Of a stretch of DNA of 64,000 nucleotides, positions 1-8,799 are shown in pieces. The notes under the pieces were generated by a model, which had not been told where the DNA came from, did no database searches, and saw only the letters and a program-made list of their open reading frames with translations. Both the position numbers and the translations under genes were made by a program. The stretch is from an uncultured Rhodospirillaceae bacterium. Lineage in GTDB: Bacteria > Pseudomonadota > Alphaproteobacteria > Rhodospirillales > Magnetospirillaceae. Position 1 is the first letter of the stretch, and every line of letters starts with the position of its first letter. The stretch is from the NCBI GenBank assembly GCA_903901915.1, contig CAIUSV010000080.1, positions 34,858-98,857 of the forward strand, written 5' to 3'.

Positions 1-174
1 AAGGGCAAGACCCTGGACGAAGCGGCGACCATCAAGAACACCGACATCGCCCATGAGCTGGCCCTGCCGCCGGTCAAGATCCATTGTTCGGTGCTGGCCG
101 AGGATGCTATCAAGGCCGCCATCGCCGACTACAAGAAGAAGTCGGGCAAGGACGACAGCGCGGCGGCGGAATAG
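1..174 (+). CDS. iscU: Fe-S cluster scaffold IscU, C-terminal part
   Basis: Only the last 57 codons are in the window; the 5' end lies upstream. The visible part has the LPPVK motif, which is the binding site for the HscA chaperone in IscU proteins, followed directly by IHCSVLAEDAI, which holds the third cluster-ligand cysteine. IscU assembles [2Fe-2S] clusters from IscS-derived sulfur and passes them on. iscA, hscB, hscA, fdx and iscX follow in the same direction, the standard isc order, and this fixes the identity although most of the protein is missing. The Lys/Asp/Ala-rich tail is ordinary for the family. Confidence 0.93.
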   Translation, partial: KGKTLDEAATIKNTDIAHELALPPVKIHCSVLAEDAIKAAIADYKKKSGKDDSAAAE

Positions 175-216
175 CTCCGCCGCCAGAGGGAAGCAAGAAG
201 AACAAAGGGGACTGTT

Positions 217-552
217 ATGGCTAACGCACCCATGACCATCACCGAGGCCGCCGCCGAGCGGGTCAAGACCATGCTTGCCAAGCGCGGCAAGCCGTCGGTG
301 GGAATCCGCATCGGCGTCCGTTCCAAGGGCTGTTCCGGGATGTCCTATACCCTGGAATACGCCGACGAGAAGACTCCGTTCGACGAGGTCGTCGAGGACA
401 AGGGGGTCACGGTGCTGATCGATCCCAAGGCGACCATGTTCATCCTGGGGACCGAGATGGATTACGTCGAAGAAAAGATGCAGTCCGGCTTCGTGTTCAA
501 GAATCCCAACGAGAAGGGCCGTTGCGGTTGTGGCGAGTCGTTCCACGTCTGA
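217..552 (+). CDS. iscA: A-type Fe-S carrier protein IscA
   Basis: A 111-residue HesB/IscA family protein, close to the usual length. The three cluster-binding cysteines are visible: Cys39 in SKGCSGM, and Cys103 and Cys105 in the C-terminal CGCGESF signature. A-type carriers accept clusters or iron and deliver them to apoproteins in the cytoplasm. The start is preceded by an AAAGGGGA ribosome site. It lies 42 bp after iscU and just before hscB, so it belongs to the isc operon. An upstream in-frame extension of hscB overlaps the iscA end, but the better hscB start lies beyond it. Confidence 0.95.
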   Translation: MANAPMTITEAAAERVKTMLAKRGKPSVGIRIGVRSKGCSGMSYTLEYADEKTPFDEVVEDKGVTVLIDPKATMFILGTEMDYVEEKMQSGFVFKNPNEKGRCGCGESFHV

Positions 553-565
553 TCCGGACACGACC

Positions 566-1189
566 ATGAACGCCTCCGCCCTCGCCGCCGTGGTGCCGTG
601 CTGGTCCTGCAAGGGACCGGTGGCGTCGCGCGCGCTGTTCTGTTCGGTGTGCGGCGCGGTCCAGGGGCCGGGCGCCATCGACCATTTCACCCGGCTTGGC
701 ATGACGCCGACCTTCGATCTCGATATGGACGCGCTGGAACGGCAGTATTTCGGCTTTCAGCGCCGCCTGCATCCGGACCGCTTCGCCTCAAAATCGGGCA
801 AGGAAAAGGCGCTGTCCCAAGCCCAGGCCACCTCGCTCAACGACGCCTACGAGACCCTGAAGGACCCGATGAAGCGGGCGGCCTATCTGCTTACCCTGCT
901 GGGCCATCCGGTCGATCTCACCGCCTGTGGTACCATCAACGACCGCGCCCTGCTGATGGAGCAGATGGAAAAGCGCGAGGCCCTGGCCGACGCCACCACC
1001 CCCGAGCAGGTGGCCAAGCTGGCGGTCGAGGCCGAGTCCGAGGTCATCGCCTGCCAGTGCCACATCTCGGCGGCGTTCAATGCCGCCGATCTGGACGGGG
1101 CGGGGCATCTGTGCATCCGCCTCAAATACCTTGCCAAGCTGGCCGAAGAGGCGCGCGCCAAGAAATCCCGCATCACAAGGATGCCCTGA
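566..1189 (+). CDS. hscB: J-domain co-chaperone HscB
   Basis: A 207-residue co-chaperone that brings IscU to HscA and stimulates its ATPase. It carries an N-terminal tetracysteine module (Cys12, Cys15, Cys26, Cys29), as in mitochondrial and many alphaproteobacterial HscB proteins but not in E. coli. A J-domain with the HPD motif at residues 69-71 follows, then a C-terminal helical IscU-binding region. The ATG at 566 is chosen over an in-frame ATG at 530 because the latter overlaps iscA by 23 bp and adds residues unlike the family. The stop codon abuts the hscA start (TGAATG), which suggests translational coupling. Confidence 0.93.
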   Translation: MNASALAAVVPCWSCKGPVASRALFCSVCGAVQGPGAIDHFTRLGMTPTFDLDMDALERQYFGFQRRLHPDRFASKSGKEKALSQAQATSLNDAYETLKDPMKRAAYLLTLLGHPVDLTACGTINDRALLMEQMEKREALADATTPEQVAKLAVEAESEVIACQCHISAAFNAADLDGAGHLCIRLKYLAKLAEEARAKKSRITRMP

Positions 1190-3082
1190 ATGCTGTTGCA
1201 GTTGTCCGAACCCGGCGAGAGCCCAGCTCCGCACGAATCCGAGCGCGGCTTGGCCATCGGCATCGACCTGGGAACCACCAATTCGGTGGTGGCGCTGGCC
1301 CGTGACGGCACCGTCGAGGTGCTGCGCGACGCCGAGGGCAAGGGGCTGGTACCGTCGGTGGTGTATTACGGCGGCGATGGCGCCGTCACCGTCGGCCAGG
1401 ACGCCCGGCGCATGCTGCTGGAGGAACCCGACCATGTGGTCAGCTCGATCAAGCGGCTGATGGGGCGCGGTGTCGAGGACCTGAAGACCCTGGCCGGCAC
1501 CCTGCCGTTCAAGCTCGACGTCGCCGCCGACGGCGGCATGGTGCGGCTGTCGGTGGGCGAGCGCATCCTGACCCCGGTCGAGGTCTCGGCCGATATCCTG
1601 CGGGCGTTGCGCGCCCGCGCCGAGGCGGCCCAGGGCAAGACCGTCGATCGTGCGGTGATCACCGTTCCCGCCTATTTCGACGACGGCGCCCGCACCGCCA
1701 CCAAGGACGCCGCCCGTCTTGCCGGGCTGGAGGTGCTGCGCCTGGTCAACGAGCCGACCGCGGCGGCGCTGGCCTATGGTCTCGACAATGCCGCCGAGGG
1801 CTTCTACGCCGTCTACGATCTGGGCGGCGGCACCTTCGACATCTCGATTCTGCGCATGGAAAAGGGCGTGTTCCAGGTCAAGGCCACCGGTGGCGATGCC
1901 GCCCTGGGCGGTGACGATATCGACCACGCCATCGCCGAACACTTTCTGGCCGAGCGGAGCGCCACCCATGGCGAGGTCGCCATCACCGCCGGCGAGGCCA
2001 AGCAGGCGCTGGCGGCGGCCCGGGTCGCCAAGGAATGCCTGTCGTCGCGTCCCGAGGGCGAGTGGGTGATCGAGGTTGACGGCAAGCCGTCGCGTCACGC
2101 CCTGACCCGCGTTCAACTGGAAGACCTGGCGGCGCCGTGGGTCGAGCGCACCACCGCCATCTGCCGTGGCGTCATCGCCGATTCCGGCGTCGATCTGGCC
2201 GATATCAAGGGCGTGGTGCTGGTGGGCGGCTCCACCCGGATGCCGGTGGTGCGGCGCAAGGTGCGTGAGATTTTCGGCCGCGAGCCGCTGTCCAACATCA
2301 ACCCCGACGAGGTGGTGGCGGTCGGCGCCGCGCTGCAGGCCGAGGCGCTGACCGTCGGCTCCGATACCCTGCTGCTGGACGTCACCCCGCTGTCGCTGGG
2401 GATCGAGACCATGGGCGGCATCGTCGAAAAGGTGATTCCGCGCAACACCCCGATTCCGGTGGCCATGGCCCAGGAGTTCACCACCTATCAGGACGGCCAG
2501 ACCGCCATGTCCGTCCATGTCCTTCAGGGCGAGCGCGAGATGGTGGATCAATGCCGGTCGCTGGCCCGTTTCGTGCTGCGCGGCATTCCCAACATGGCGG
2601 CGGGGGCGGCGCGCATCCGCGTCACCTTCACCGTGGACGCCGACGGCCTGTTGACCGTCGCCGCCAGCGAGGCCACCACCGGAGTCGAACAGCAGGTGGC
2701 GGTCAAGCCGTCCTATGGCCTGACCGAGGACGAAATGGCCACCATGCTGCGCGATTCGCTGGAACACGCCAAGGACGACATGGCCAGCCGGCTGTTCGCC
2801 GAAACCGTGGTCGAGGCCCGCCGCTCGGTGCTGGCGGTGCAGGCGGCGCTGAAAGTTGACTCGGACCTCTTGTCTCCGGCCGAGCGACAGGATATCGATG
2901 GCGCTATCGGGCAGGTCGATACGGCCATCGCCACCGGCGACCGCGACACGGTCATCGCCGCGACCGAAGCGCTGGAGGCGGCCACCAAGGTGTTCGCCGA
3001 ACGGCGGATGGATCGCGGCATCCGGGCGGCGCTGGCCGGCATGGCGGTCGACAGGCTGGATGACGCCCTCGGGGGCGAGTAA
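1190..3082 (+). CDS. hscA: Hsp70-type Fe-S chaperone HscA
   Basis: A 630-residue Hsp70 family ATPase specialised for Fe-S assembly. The N-terminal nucleotide-binding domain shows the [13 protein letters not shown] phosphate loop, the [11 protein letters not shown] motif and the GGSTRMP adenosine-binding motif. The substrate-binding domain begins near [14 protein letters not shown]. Its length is near that of E. coli HscA (616) and shorter than DnaK. It acts with HscB on the LPPVK motif of IscU to promote cluster release. The start directly follows the hscB stop, and the ferredoxin gene comes 25 bp after its end. Confidence 0.96.
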   Translation: MLLQLSEPGESPAPHESERGLAIGIDLGTTNSVVALARDGTVEVLRDAEGKGLVPSVVYYGGDGAVTVGQDARRMLLEEPDHVVSSIKRLMGRGVEDLKTLAGTLPFKLDVAADGGMVRLSVGERILTPVEVSADILRALRARAEAAQGKTVDRAVITVPAYFDDGARTATKDAARLAGLEVLRLVNEPTAAALAYGLDNAAEGFYAVYDLGGGTFDISILRMEKGVFQVKATGGDAALGGDDIDHAIAEHFLAERSATHGEVAITAGEAKQALAAARVAKECLSSRPEGEWVIEVDGKPSRHALTRVQLEDLAAPWVERTTAICRGVIADSGVDLADIKGVVLVGGSTRMPVVRRKVREIFGREPLSNINPDEVVAVGAALQAEALTVGSDTLLLDVTPLSLGIETMGGIVEKVIPRNTPIPVAMAQEFTTYQDGQTAMSVHVLQGEREMVDQCRSLARFVLRGIPNMAAGAARIRVTFTVDADGLLTVAASEATTGVEQQVAVKPSYGLTEDEMATMLRDSLEHAKDDMASRLFAETVVEARRSVLAVQAALKVDSDLLSPAERQDIDGAIGQVDTAIATGDRDTVIAATEALEAATKVFAERRMDRGIRAALAGMAVDRLDDALGGE

Positions 3083-3107
3083 TCGGATCAGGAAAAAGGC
3101 TGCCCTC

Positions 3108-3446
3108 ATGCCCAAGATGACGTTCATCGCACCGGACGGTACCCGCAAGGAAGTCGAGGCGGCCGAAGGGCTGTCGGTGCTGGAGATCGCCCACCGCAAT
3201 AAGATCGAGCTGGAAGGCGCCTGCGAGGGCTCGCTGGCCTGTTCCACCTGCCATGTAGTGGTGGCGCGCGAATGGTACGACAAGCTGAAGCCGGCCAGCG
3301 AGGACGAAGAAGACATGCTCGACCTCGCCTTCGGGCTGACCGCCACTTCGCGGCTGGGCTGCCAGATCATCATGAGCAAGGATCTCGACGGCCTGACGGT
3401 GACGCTGCCGGCCGCCACCCGCAACATGATGGTCGACAAGAAATAG
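3108..3446 (+). CDS. fdx: [2Fe-2S] ferredoxin of the isc operon
   Basis: A 112-residue adrenodoxin-type ferredoxin. The ligands are Cys39, Cys45, Cys48 and Cys85, giving the C-x5-C-x2-C-x36-C spacing of isc ferredoxins. It supplies electrons for cluster assembly on IscU. The open frame extends upstream into hscA, but the family N-terminus [11 protein letters not shown] begins at the ATG at 3108, preceded by AGGAAAAAGG. It sits 25 bp after hscA and 13 bp before iscX. Confidence 0.95.
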   Translation: MPKMTFIAPDGTRKEVEAAEGLSVLEIAHRNKIELEGACEGSLACSTCHVVVAREWYDKLKPASEDEEDMLDLAFGLTATSRLGCQIIMSKDLDGLTVTLPAATRNMMVDKK

Positions 3447-3459
3447 GCAAGGCGCCGCC

Positions 3460-3654
3460 ATGAAGTGGAGCGATACAATAGACATCGCCATCGCGCTGGA
3501 AGAGGCTCACCCCACGGCGGACAACGTCAATCTGCGCTTCACCGATTTGCATCGGTGGGTCTGCGCCCTGCCGGGATTCAGCGATGATCCGCTGAAATCC
3601 AACGAAAAGATTCTTGAAGCCATCCAACTGGCCTGGATCGACGAGCGGGATTAG
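3460..3654 (+). CDS. iscX: Fe-S assembly protein IscX
   Basis: A 64-residue acidic protein matching IscX (YfhJ): MKWSDTIDIAIALEE at the N-terminus, a central DLHRWV, and an ILEAIQLAWIDE tail. IscX is a small winged-helix protein that binds IscS and iron and is thought to tune the cysteine desulfurase. It is the last canonical gene of the isc operon here, 13 bp after fdx. The next gene starts 18 bp downstream in the same direction, so the transcript may continue. Confidence 0.93.
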   Translation: MKWSDTIDIAIALEEAHPTADNVNLRFTDLHRWVCALPGFSDDPLKSNEKILEAIQLAWIDERD

Positions 3655-3672
3655 AAGTCTTATCTTATCGCC

Positions 3673-4374
3673 ATGAGCGTGTTCGCCCTGCTGCCCGCCG
3701 CCGATTTCGCCGCCCTGGCCGCCTTTTTGCTGCTGTGGGTGGGATATACCGTCGCCGCCGACCGCCTGACCGTCGGCGGTCATTCCCTGTTGTCGGCCAC
3801 CGCCCGCCACCGCCGCACCTGGATGCGCAATCTGTGCGATCGTGAAGCCCGGGTCGCCGACAGCGCCTTGCTGGGCAATCTGATGCGCAGCGTCTCGTTC
3901 TTCGCCTCCGCCAGCATCCTGATTCTGGGCGGGCTGGTGGCCCTGCTGGGGGCGGGCGAGCGGGCCTATGACGTGTTCCGGGAACTGCCGCTGGTGGCGG
4001 TATCCGGGCGTGGCGGCTTCGAGACCAAGGTGGTGCTGCTGGCCGGGGTGTTCGTCTATGCCTTCTTCCAGATCACCTGGTCGCTGCGGCAGTTCAATTA
4101 CTGCTGCGTGCTGTTGGGGGCGGCGCCGACACCCGATGCCGATGCCGCCGCCAAGGATACTTTCGCCGAGCACGCGGCGCGGCTGAACGCCCTGGCGGCG
4201 CACAGCTTCAACCGGGGGCTTCGGGGCTATTACTTCGCCCTGGCGATGATGACCTGGTTTCTTCATGCCGGGGTGATGGTCGCCGCCACGGTGGTGGTGG
4301 TGGCGGTGCTTTATCGCCGGGAATTCCGCTCTCGCACGTTGAAGGCGCTGAACGCGGCCATTCCGCGGCCATGA
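3673..4374 (+). CDS. DUF599 family inner-membrane protein
   Basis: A 233-residue hydrophobic protein with about four membrane segments (near residues 5-25, 75-100, 115-140 and 200-225). The [18 protein letters not shown] stretch after the first segment and the [11 protein letters not shown] motif are typical of the DUF599 family as I know it. No biochemical role is established for the family. It lies between iscX and mnmA, overlapping mnmA by 4 bp (ATGA), so it is co-transcribed and probably translationally coupled with a sulfur-transfer gene. Whether that has a functional meaning cannot be told from the sequence. Confidence 0.85.
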   Translation: MSVFALLPAADFAALAAFLLLWVGYTVAADRLTVGGHSLLSATARHRRTWMRNLCDREARVADSALLGNLMRSVSFFASASILILGGLVALLGAGERAYDVFRELPLVAVSGRGGFETKVVLLAGVFVYAFFQITWSLRQFNYCCVLLGAAPTPDADAAAKDTFAEHAARLNALAAHSFNRGLRGYYFALAMMTWFLHAGVMVAATVVVVAVLYRREFRSRTLKALNAAIPRP

Positions 4375-5480
4375 ACGCCCTGGGGTTCGATAAGCCGGAA
4401 GCGGCGACCCGGGTGGTGGTGGCCATGTCGGGCGGCGTCGATTCCTCGGCGACGGCGGCGTTGCTGAAGGACCAGGGCTTCGACGTGGTCGGCGTCACCC
4501 TGCAACTCTATGATCTGGCGACGGAGGGACGAGGGCGGACCGCCTGCCGGCCCAACACCTGCTGCGCCGGCAAGGATATTCATGACGCCCGCGCCGTCGC
4601 CGACGCCTTGGGCATTCCCCATTACGTCCTGGACTTCGAGGACGCCTTTCGCCGCGACGTGATCGAGCGCTTCGCCGATTCCTATGTGGCCGGCGAAACG
4701 CCGATCCCCTGCGTCGAGTGCAACCGGACGGTCAAGTTCCGCGATCTCCTCGGGGTGGCGAAGGATCTCGGCGCCGATGCGCTGGCCACCGGCCATTATG
4801 TCCGCCGCCGCCTGGGACCGCATGGACCGGAACTGCTGAAGGGCGCCGACCCCGCCCGCGACCAGAGCTATTTCCTGTTCGCCACCACGCCGGAACAACT
4901 GGCGTTTCTGCGCTTTCCCCTGGGCGACATGGCCGGCAAGGACGAAACCCGCGCCATCGCCGCCCGTCACCGCCTGCCGGTGGCGGCCAAGCGCGACAGC
5001 CAGGATATCTGCTTCGTGCCCGACGGCGATTATGCCGCGCTGATAGCCGCCCTGCGTCCCGAGGCGGTCCGCCCCGGCGATATCGTCGATGCCGCCGGCC
5101 GGGTGCTGGGGCGCCACCCCGGTATCGTCCATTTCACCATCGGCCAGCGCAAGGGCCTGGGCCTGGGCGGCGGGCCACCGCTTTACGTGCTGGCGCTGGA
5201 ACCGGATACCGACCGGGTGGTGGTTGGGTCACGTCGGTCACTGGCCCGCGACCTCGTCATGGTACGGGCCGTCAACTGGCTGGGAGGCGATGAGCGGGAG
5301 ATGCGGGTCGAAGTGCGGGTACGCTCGACCCGTCCGCCGGTTCCGGCCCGGTTGCGCCACCTCGACGGCGCCGTCGCCGAGGTGGTCCTGGACCACCCCG
5401 AGGAAGGGGTGGCGCCCGGACAGGCCTGCGTTTTCTACCAGGGAGACCGGGTGCTGGGTGGCGGGTGGATCGCCCCTTGA
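4371..5480 (+). CDS. mnmA: tRNA-specific 2-thiouridylase MnmA
   Basis: A 369-residue enzyme that thiolates U34 of tRNA for Lys, Glu and Gln, using ATP and a persulfide relayed from IscS. The PP-loop SGGVDSS is at residues 20-26. The nucleophilic Cys117 sits in [10 protein letters not shown], and the persulfide-forming Cys214 in [12 protein letters not shown]. The middle and C-terminal tRNA-binding domains are complete. The start overlaps the DUF599 gene by ATGA. Its place behind an isc operon is sensible, because both systems draw on IscS sulfur. The promoter of the tRNA gene behind it overlaps its stop codon. Confidence 0.95.
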   Translation: MNALGFDKPEAATRVVVAMSGGVDSSATAALLKDQGFDVVGVTLQLYDLATEGRGRTACRPNTCCAGKDIHDARAVADALGIPHYVLDFEDAFRRDVIERFADSYVAGETPIPCVECNRTVKFRDLLGVAKDLGADALATGHYVRRRLGPHGPELLKGADPARDQSYFLFATTPEQLAFLRFPLGDMAGKDETRAIAARHRLPVAAKRDSQDICFVPDGDYAALIAALRPEAVRPGDIVDAAGRVLGRHPGIVHFTIGQRKGLGLGGGPPLYVLALEPDTDRVVVGSRRSLARDLVMVRAVNWLGGDEREMRVEVRVRSTRPPVPARLRHLDGAVAEVVLDHPEEGVAPGQACVFYQGDRVLGGGWIAP

Positions 5481-5506
5481 CATCACCGGGTCGAGACATT
5501 TATACC
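5477..5506 (+). promoter_or_regulatory. Sigma-70-type promoter of the tRNA-Met gene
   Basis: A perfect -35 TTGACA at 5477-5482, an 18-bp spacer and TATACC at 5501-5506. The predicted start would be near 5513, about 12 nt before the tRNA. The -35 box overlaps the mnmA stop codon, so the tRNA probably has its own promoter. Confidence 0.7.
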
Positions 5507-5524
5507 GGCCGCTCTCGATCTTAC

Positions 5525-5601
5525 GGCGGGGTAGCTCAGCTGGTTAGAGCACGGGAATCATAATCCTGGGGTCGGGGGTTCAAGTCCCTCTCCCGCTACC
5601 A
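5525..5601 (+). tRNA. tRNA-Met (anticodon CAU), elongator type
   Basis: A 77-nt cloverleaf with an encoded CCA end. The acceptor stem pairs 5525-5531 with the bases before the discriminator A (two G-U pairs). The D-arm contains AGCTCAGCTGGTTAGAGC. The anticodon stem CGGGA/TCCTG carries the loop ATCATAA with anticodon CAT. The T-loop is TTCAAGT. The first acceptor pair is G-U rather than the C-A mismatch of initiator tRNA, so it is an elongator. tRNA-Ile(k2CAU) has the same anticodon and cannot be fully excluded, but the overall sequence resembles elongator tRNA-Met. Confidence 0.92.
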
Positions 5602-5609
5602 AATTTCTC

Positions 5610-5641
5610 AAGGGGTTAGCTCGGAAATGGGCTAACCCCTT
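5610..5641 (+). terminator. Hairpin downstream of tRNA-Met
   Basis: A perfect 11-bp inverted repeat (AAGGGGTTAGC / GCTAACCCCTT) with a 10-nt loop begins 8 nt after the CCA end. Only a weak T-run (GTTTCT) follows. It is most simply the tRNA transcript terminator or a processing hairpin. It ends 88 bp before the stop codon of the converging gene. Confidence 0.6.
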
Positions 5642-5728
5642 GATCGTTTCTGAGGCTTGGCCGAAGAGCGGTCCGGCAACAGCCGCTGACCGAGGTGGAA
5701 AACTCCACTGAGGTCCAAGCCCAAACCT

Positions 5729-6496
5729 TTAGCGGCAGGTGGCGTCGGCGAGGCCGGCGGCGGCGCGCGGCGCAAAGTCGCCGGCGAAGCTTTGCGGCCC
5801 GGTGTGGGTCAGGCGCGAGTCCAGATCCAGCCAGATTTCGCCGCCCAGGTCGCGCCAGCGCCGGCAGAAGGCGTAATCCTCGCTGACATAGGCGCCGTTG
5901 TCGGGATCGATCATGCTCTCGAACAGGGCGTAGAGATGCGGGCTGGCGGTGGGGGGCGCCGGATAGGCATGGGTGGCGGTAAAGCGGGTCTCGGGGTAGG
6001 CGTCGAACAGGCGTTGGATGGCGGACCGCCGCACCAGTTGGAAGCCGCCGCCGGCATAGATGGCTGTGGCGAAGCGCCCGTCCTGGCGCAACGCCTCGCC
6101 CCGGCAAAGCGTGCCGACATAGGACAGTCCCGCTGTTTCCAGCGGCTCGCCACCTTCGACGCAGCGTCCCGGCAGACGGGTCCAGTCCACCAGTTTCATC
6201 GGATAGAAGGCGCCGGTGAAATCCTTGTCGGCCTCCAGTAGCCGCTTGACCTGATCGGGCTCGAACGAGATGTCGGCGTCGATGAACAGCAGATGGGTGG
6301 CCTCGGGCGAGTCCATGAAGGCCGCCACCAGGGTCGAGCGCGCCCGCGATACCAGGGCGTCGCCACCCAGCAGCGACAGGCCGATATCGAAGCCCAGGTC
6401 GGGCGCCCGCTGCATCAGCCGGACCACCGACAGCATGTAAAGCTGGCTGACCAGCCCGCCGTAACAGGGGGTGGCGATCTTGATGTGCGGTCTCAT
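5729..6496 (-). CDS. Glycosyltransferase-like protein (GT-A type fold)
   Basis: A 255-residue cytoplasmic protein. The N-terminus IKIATPCYGG and the segment HLLFIDADISFEP, with its DAD (DxD-like) motif, resemble nucleotide-sugar-binding parts of GT-A glycosyltransferases. YVSEDYAFCRRWRDLGGEIWLD and THTG near the C-terminus match the acceptor side of GT2-like enzymes. The donor and acceptor are unknown. It is a single gene, divergent from prfB (85 bp between starts) and converging on the tRNA. No membrane segment or signal peptide is seen. It could act on a surface polysaccharide or a protein, but nothing nearby shows which. Confidence 0.7.
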   Translation of the reverse strand: MRPHIKIATPCYGGLVSQLYMLSVVRLMQRAPDLGFDIGLSLLGGDALVSRARSTLVAAFMDSPEATHLLFIDADISFEPDQVKRLLEADKDFTGAFYPMKLVDWTRLPGRCVEGGEPLETAGLSYVGTLCRGEALRQDGRFATAIYAGGGFQLVRRSAIQRLFDAYPETRFTATHAYPAPPTASPHLYALFESMIDPDNGAYVSEDYAFCRRWRDLGGEIWLDLDSRLTHTGPQSFAGDFAPRAAAGLADATCR

Positions 6497-6520
6497 GCGG
6501 GCTTTCCTGACGATAAGGCG

Positions 6521-6549
6521 TTGCCATGATCGGCCGAGTTCCTTAAAAA
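6521..6549 (+). promoter_or_regulatory. Candidate promoter of prfB
   Basis: TTGCCA at 6521-6526, a 17-bp spacer and TAAAAA at 6544-6549, about 30 bp before the prfB ATG. It lies in the 84-bp spacer between two divergent genes. The match is moderate. Confidence 0.4.
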
Positions 6550-6580
6550 GTCACCTCCAAGCTGGCCGAGGGGAACCATC

Positions 6581-7690
6581 ATGCGCGCCGAAATCGAGGC
6601 GCTTGCCCAGGATATCCGGCGCTCCGTCGCGCTGCTCAAGCGCCACCTCAACTGGGACGAGGCGTTGATGCGGCTCGACGAGCTGAATGCCTCGGCCGAG
6701 AATCCTGACCTGTGGAACGATGCCGCCGCCGCGCAGAAGATCATGCGCGAGCGCACCGAACTGGATAATGCCGTCCAGGGCTGCCGCGCCGCCGAGCGCG
6801 AGTTGGCCGACCTGCTGGACCTGATCGAACTGGGCGAGATGGAGGGCGACCAAGGGGTGGTCGATGACGCGGAAGGCCAGGTCCGCGCCCTGAAGGAACG
6901 CGCCGGCAAGATGGAGCTGGAAACCCTGCTGTCGGGCGAGGCTGACCACAACGACTGCTACATCGAAATCAACGCCGGCGCCGGCGGCACCGAATCCCAG
7001 GATTGGGCCGAGATGCTGTTGCGCATGTACACCCGCTGGGCGGAAAAGCACGGCTACAAGGTGGAGTGGCTGGAGGAAAGCGCCGGCGAGCAGGCGGGCA
7101 TCAAGTCCGCCACGGTCCGCATTCTCGGACACAACGCCTATGGCTGGCTGAAGACCGAAAGCGGCGTTCACCGTCTGGTGCGCATTTCGCCCTATGACAG
7201 CGCGGCGCGGCGTCACACCAGCTTCTCATCGGTATGGGTCTATCCGGTGATCGACGACACCATCGACATCCAGATCAACGAAAGCGACTGCCGCATCGAT
7301 ACCTATCGTGCCTCGGGCGCCGGTGGCCAGCACATCAACAAGACCGATTCGGCGGTGCGCATCACCCACATTCCCACCGGCATCGTCGCCGCTTGCCAGA
7401 TGGAACGGTCGCAGCACCAGAACCGGGCCAGGGCCTGGGACATGCTGCGGGCGCGCATGTACGAGGCCGAGTTGCAAAAGCGCGAAGCCGCCGCCCAGGC
7501 GCTGGAAGATCAGAAGACCGATATCGGCTGGGGCCACCAGATCCGCTCCTACGTGTTGCAGCCCTATCAGATGGTCAAGGACCTGCGCACCAACTTCGAG
7601 ACTTCCGACACCCAGGGCGTGCTCGACGGCGACCTCGATCCGTTCATGGCGGCGTCGCTGGCCGGGCGGATCAAGGGCAAGGAAGGCTAA
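6581..7690 (+). CDS. prfB: Peptide chain release factor 2
   Basis: A 369-residue class I release factor that ends translation at UGA and UAA. The catalytic GGQ is in [18 protein letters not shown]. The stop-codon-reading tripeptide region reads [16 protein letters not shown], so the usual SPF is SPY. The N-terminal coiled-coil domain (residues 1-100) is complete and in one frame. At the place where many prfB genes carry the programmed +1 frameshift (CTT TGA C), this gene has CTC AAC TGG (HLNWD), so autoregulation by frameshifting is absent. An AGGGGAA ribosome site precedes the ATG. Confidence 0.96.
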   Translation: MRAEIEALAQDIRRSVALLKRHLNWDEALMRLDELNASAENPDLWNDAAAAQKIMRERTELDNAVQGCRAAERELADLLDLIELGEMEGDQGVVDDAEGQVRALKERAGKMELETLLSGEADHNDCYIEINAGAGGTESQDWAEMLLRMYTRWAEKHGYKVEWLEESAGEQAGIKSATVRILGHNAYGWLKTESGVHRLVRISPYDSAARRHTSFSSVWVYPVIDDTIDIQINESDCRIDTYRASGAGGQHINKTDSAVRITHIPTGIVAACQMERSQHQNRARAWDMLRARMYEAELQKREAAAQALEDQKTDIGWGHQIRSYVLQPYQMVKDLRTNFETSDTQGVLDGDLDPFMAASLAGRIKGKEG

Positions 7691-7705
7691 TTTTCAGCCT
7701 CCGGT

Positions 7706-7733
7706 TTGCATTCGTCGATTTTCCCCCTATACC
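7706..7733 (+). promoter_or_regulatory. Candidate promoter of the Tim44-like gene
   Basis: TTGCAT at 7706-7711, a 16-bp spacer and TATACC at 7728-7733, in the 74-bp gap between prfB and the next gene. The -10 is the same TATACC as at the tRNA-Met promoter. Confidence 0.4.
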
Positions 7734-7764
7734 TTTACCGTCGGGATTTGAGGGAAGGACGGAC

Positions 7765-8778
7765 ATGAGGCGGATCATCTTCACGGCCCTGGTGGCGATC
7801 GTGGTGGCCCTGGCGGGAAGCGGGGATGCCCTGGCCAAGGCCGGCAGCACCTCCAAGTCCAGCGGTGGCAGCTTTGGCTCCAAGGGGTCGCGCACCCATG
7901 ACGCCCCGATGGAACGCACGCTGACCCCGCCGCCGGCCGGCGCACCCCGGCCCAGCAACGTTCCGCCGCCGCCGCCCCAGGCGGCGCCGCGCCCCGGCAA
8001 CGTCGATGCGCAGCCGCTGGCGCCCGGCGCCTCCCGGCCGGGCCTCCAGGCGCCGGCGCCGGTGGCGCAGCCCGGCTTCTTTCAGCGCAACCCGTTCATG
8101 GCCGGTCTGGCCGGTGGTCTGATCGGTACCGGCATCGGCAGCCTGCTGTTCGGCCATTCGCCGGCTCTGGCCTCGGGTGCCGAGGCTTCGCCGGTGGGCA
8201 GCATGCTGGGGCTGCTGTTGCAGCTTGCCCTGGTCGGAGGCCTGATCTGGCTGGCGGTGCGCATGTTCCGGGGCGGCAGCCGCGCCGAACAGGCCAACCC
8301 CTTCGCCGCGCCCGCCCACGGCCATGTCGAGCCCAGCATGATGCCGGCGGCGCCGCGGGTGGAAAAGGAATTCGAGCCGGCGGCGGTCGATCAACAGGAT
8401 TTCACCGATATCCTGCTGGGGGTGCAGAATGCCTGGAGCGAGGGCAATCTGGCGGCGCTCCGGCGCTTTGCCACCCCCGAGGTGGTGTCGTGGCTGTCCG
8501 AGGATCTCAGCCGCAACGCCAGCGAGGGGCTGGTCAACAAGGTCGAGAATGTCTCCCTGTTGAAGGGGGATATCAGCGGCAGTTGGAGTGAAGGCGGTTT
8601 TGATTACGTCACCGCCGTGCTGACCTTCCAGTGCATCGATGTCATGGTGCGGGCCGACACCGGCGCCGTGGTCAAGGGCAACCCCAGCGTGCCGGTGAGC
8701 CACACCGAGGCGTGGACCTTCATGCGCGCCGCCGGCGGCAGCGGTCGCTGGCTGTTGTCGGCGGTGGAGCAGGTGTAG
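7765..8778 (+). CDS. Tim44-like domain membrane protein
   Basis: A 337-residue protein. Residues 1-28 form a signal peptide or first membrane segment. A long low-complexity stretch rich in Gly, Ser, Pro and Ala follows (about residues 30-105), then a glycine-rich membrane segment (about 110-135), a second one (about 150-170) and a C-terminal Tim44/MBA1-like domain of about 140 residues (DFTDILLGVQNAWSEGN onward). In mitochondria this domain binds membranes and the import motor; bacterial members have no settled function. The open frame extends upstream into prfB, but the signal-peptide ATG after AGGGAAGGA is the credible start. Expressed alone, it converges on the GST gene. Confidence 0.8.
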   Translation: MRRIIFTALVAIVVALAGSGDALAKAGSTSKSSGGSFGSKGSRTHDAPMERTLTPPPAGAPRPSNVPPPPPQAAPRPGNVDAQPLAPGASRPGLQAPAPVAQPGFFQRNPFMAGLAGGLIGTGIGSLLFGHSPALASGAEASPVGSMLGLLLQLALVGGLIWLAVRMFRGGSRAEQANPFAAPAHGHVEPSMMPAAPRVEKEFEPAAVDQQDFTDILLGVQNAWSEGNLAALRRFATPEVVSWLSEDLSRNASEGLVNKVENVSLLKGDISGSWSEGGFDYVTAVLTFQCIDVMVRADTGAVVKGNPSVPVSHTEAWTFMRAAGGSGRWLLSAVEQV

Positions 8779-8783
8779 CCCCG

Positions 8784-8799
8784 CCGCGATCTATCGCGG
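8784..8799. terminator. Short dyad between convergent genes
   Basis: CCGCGAT and ATCGCGG form a near-perfect palindrome at the junction of the Tim44-like gene and the GST gene, overlapping the GST stop codon. No T-run follows on either strand, so termination is only a guess. Confidence 0.3.

Noticed and set aside
788..3478. An 896-codon minus-strand frame opposite hscA
   Set aside because: It is the antisense of hscB/hscA/fdx, caused by GC-rich third positions, and has no family features.
5525..5641. tRNA-Met as an integration site
   Set aside because: No duplicated 3' tRNA segment or integrase is present; the dyad behind it is a simple hairpin.
6581..6670. Programmed frameshift site in prfB
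   Set aside because: The frame is continuous and CTC AAC replaces CTT TGA C, so no frameshift is needed.
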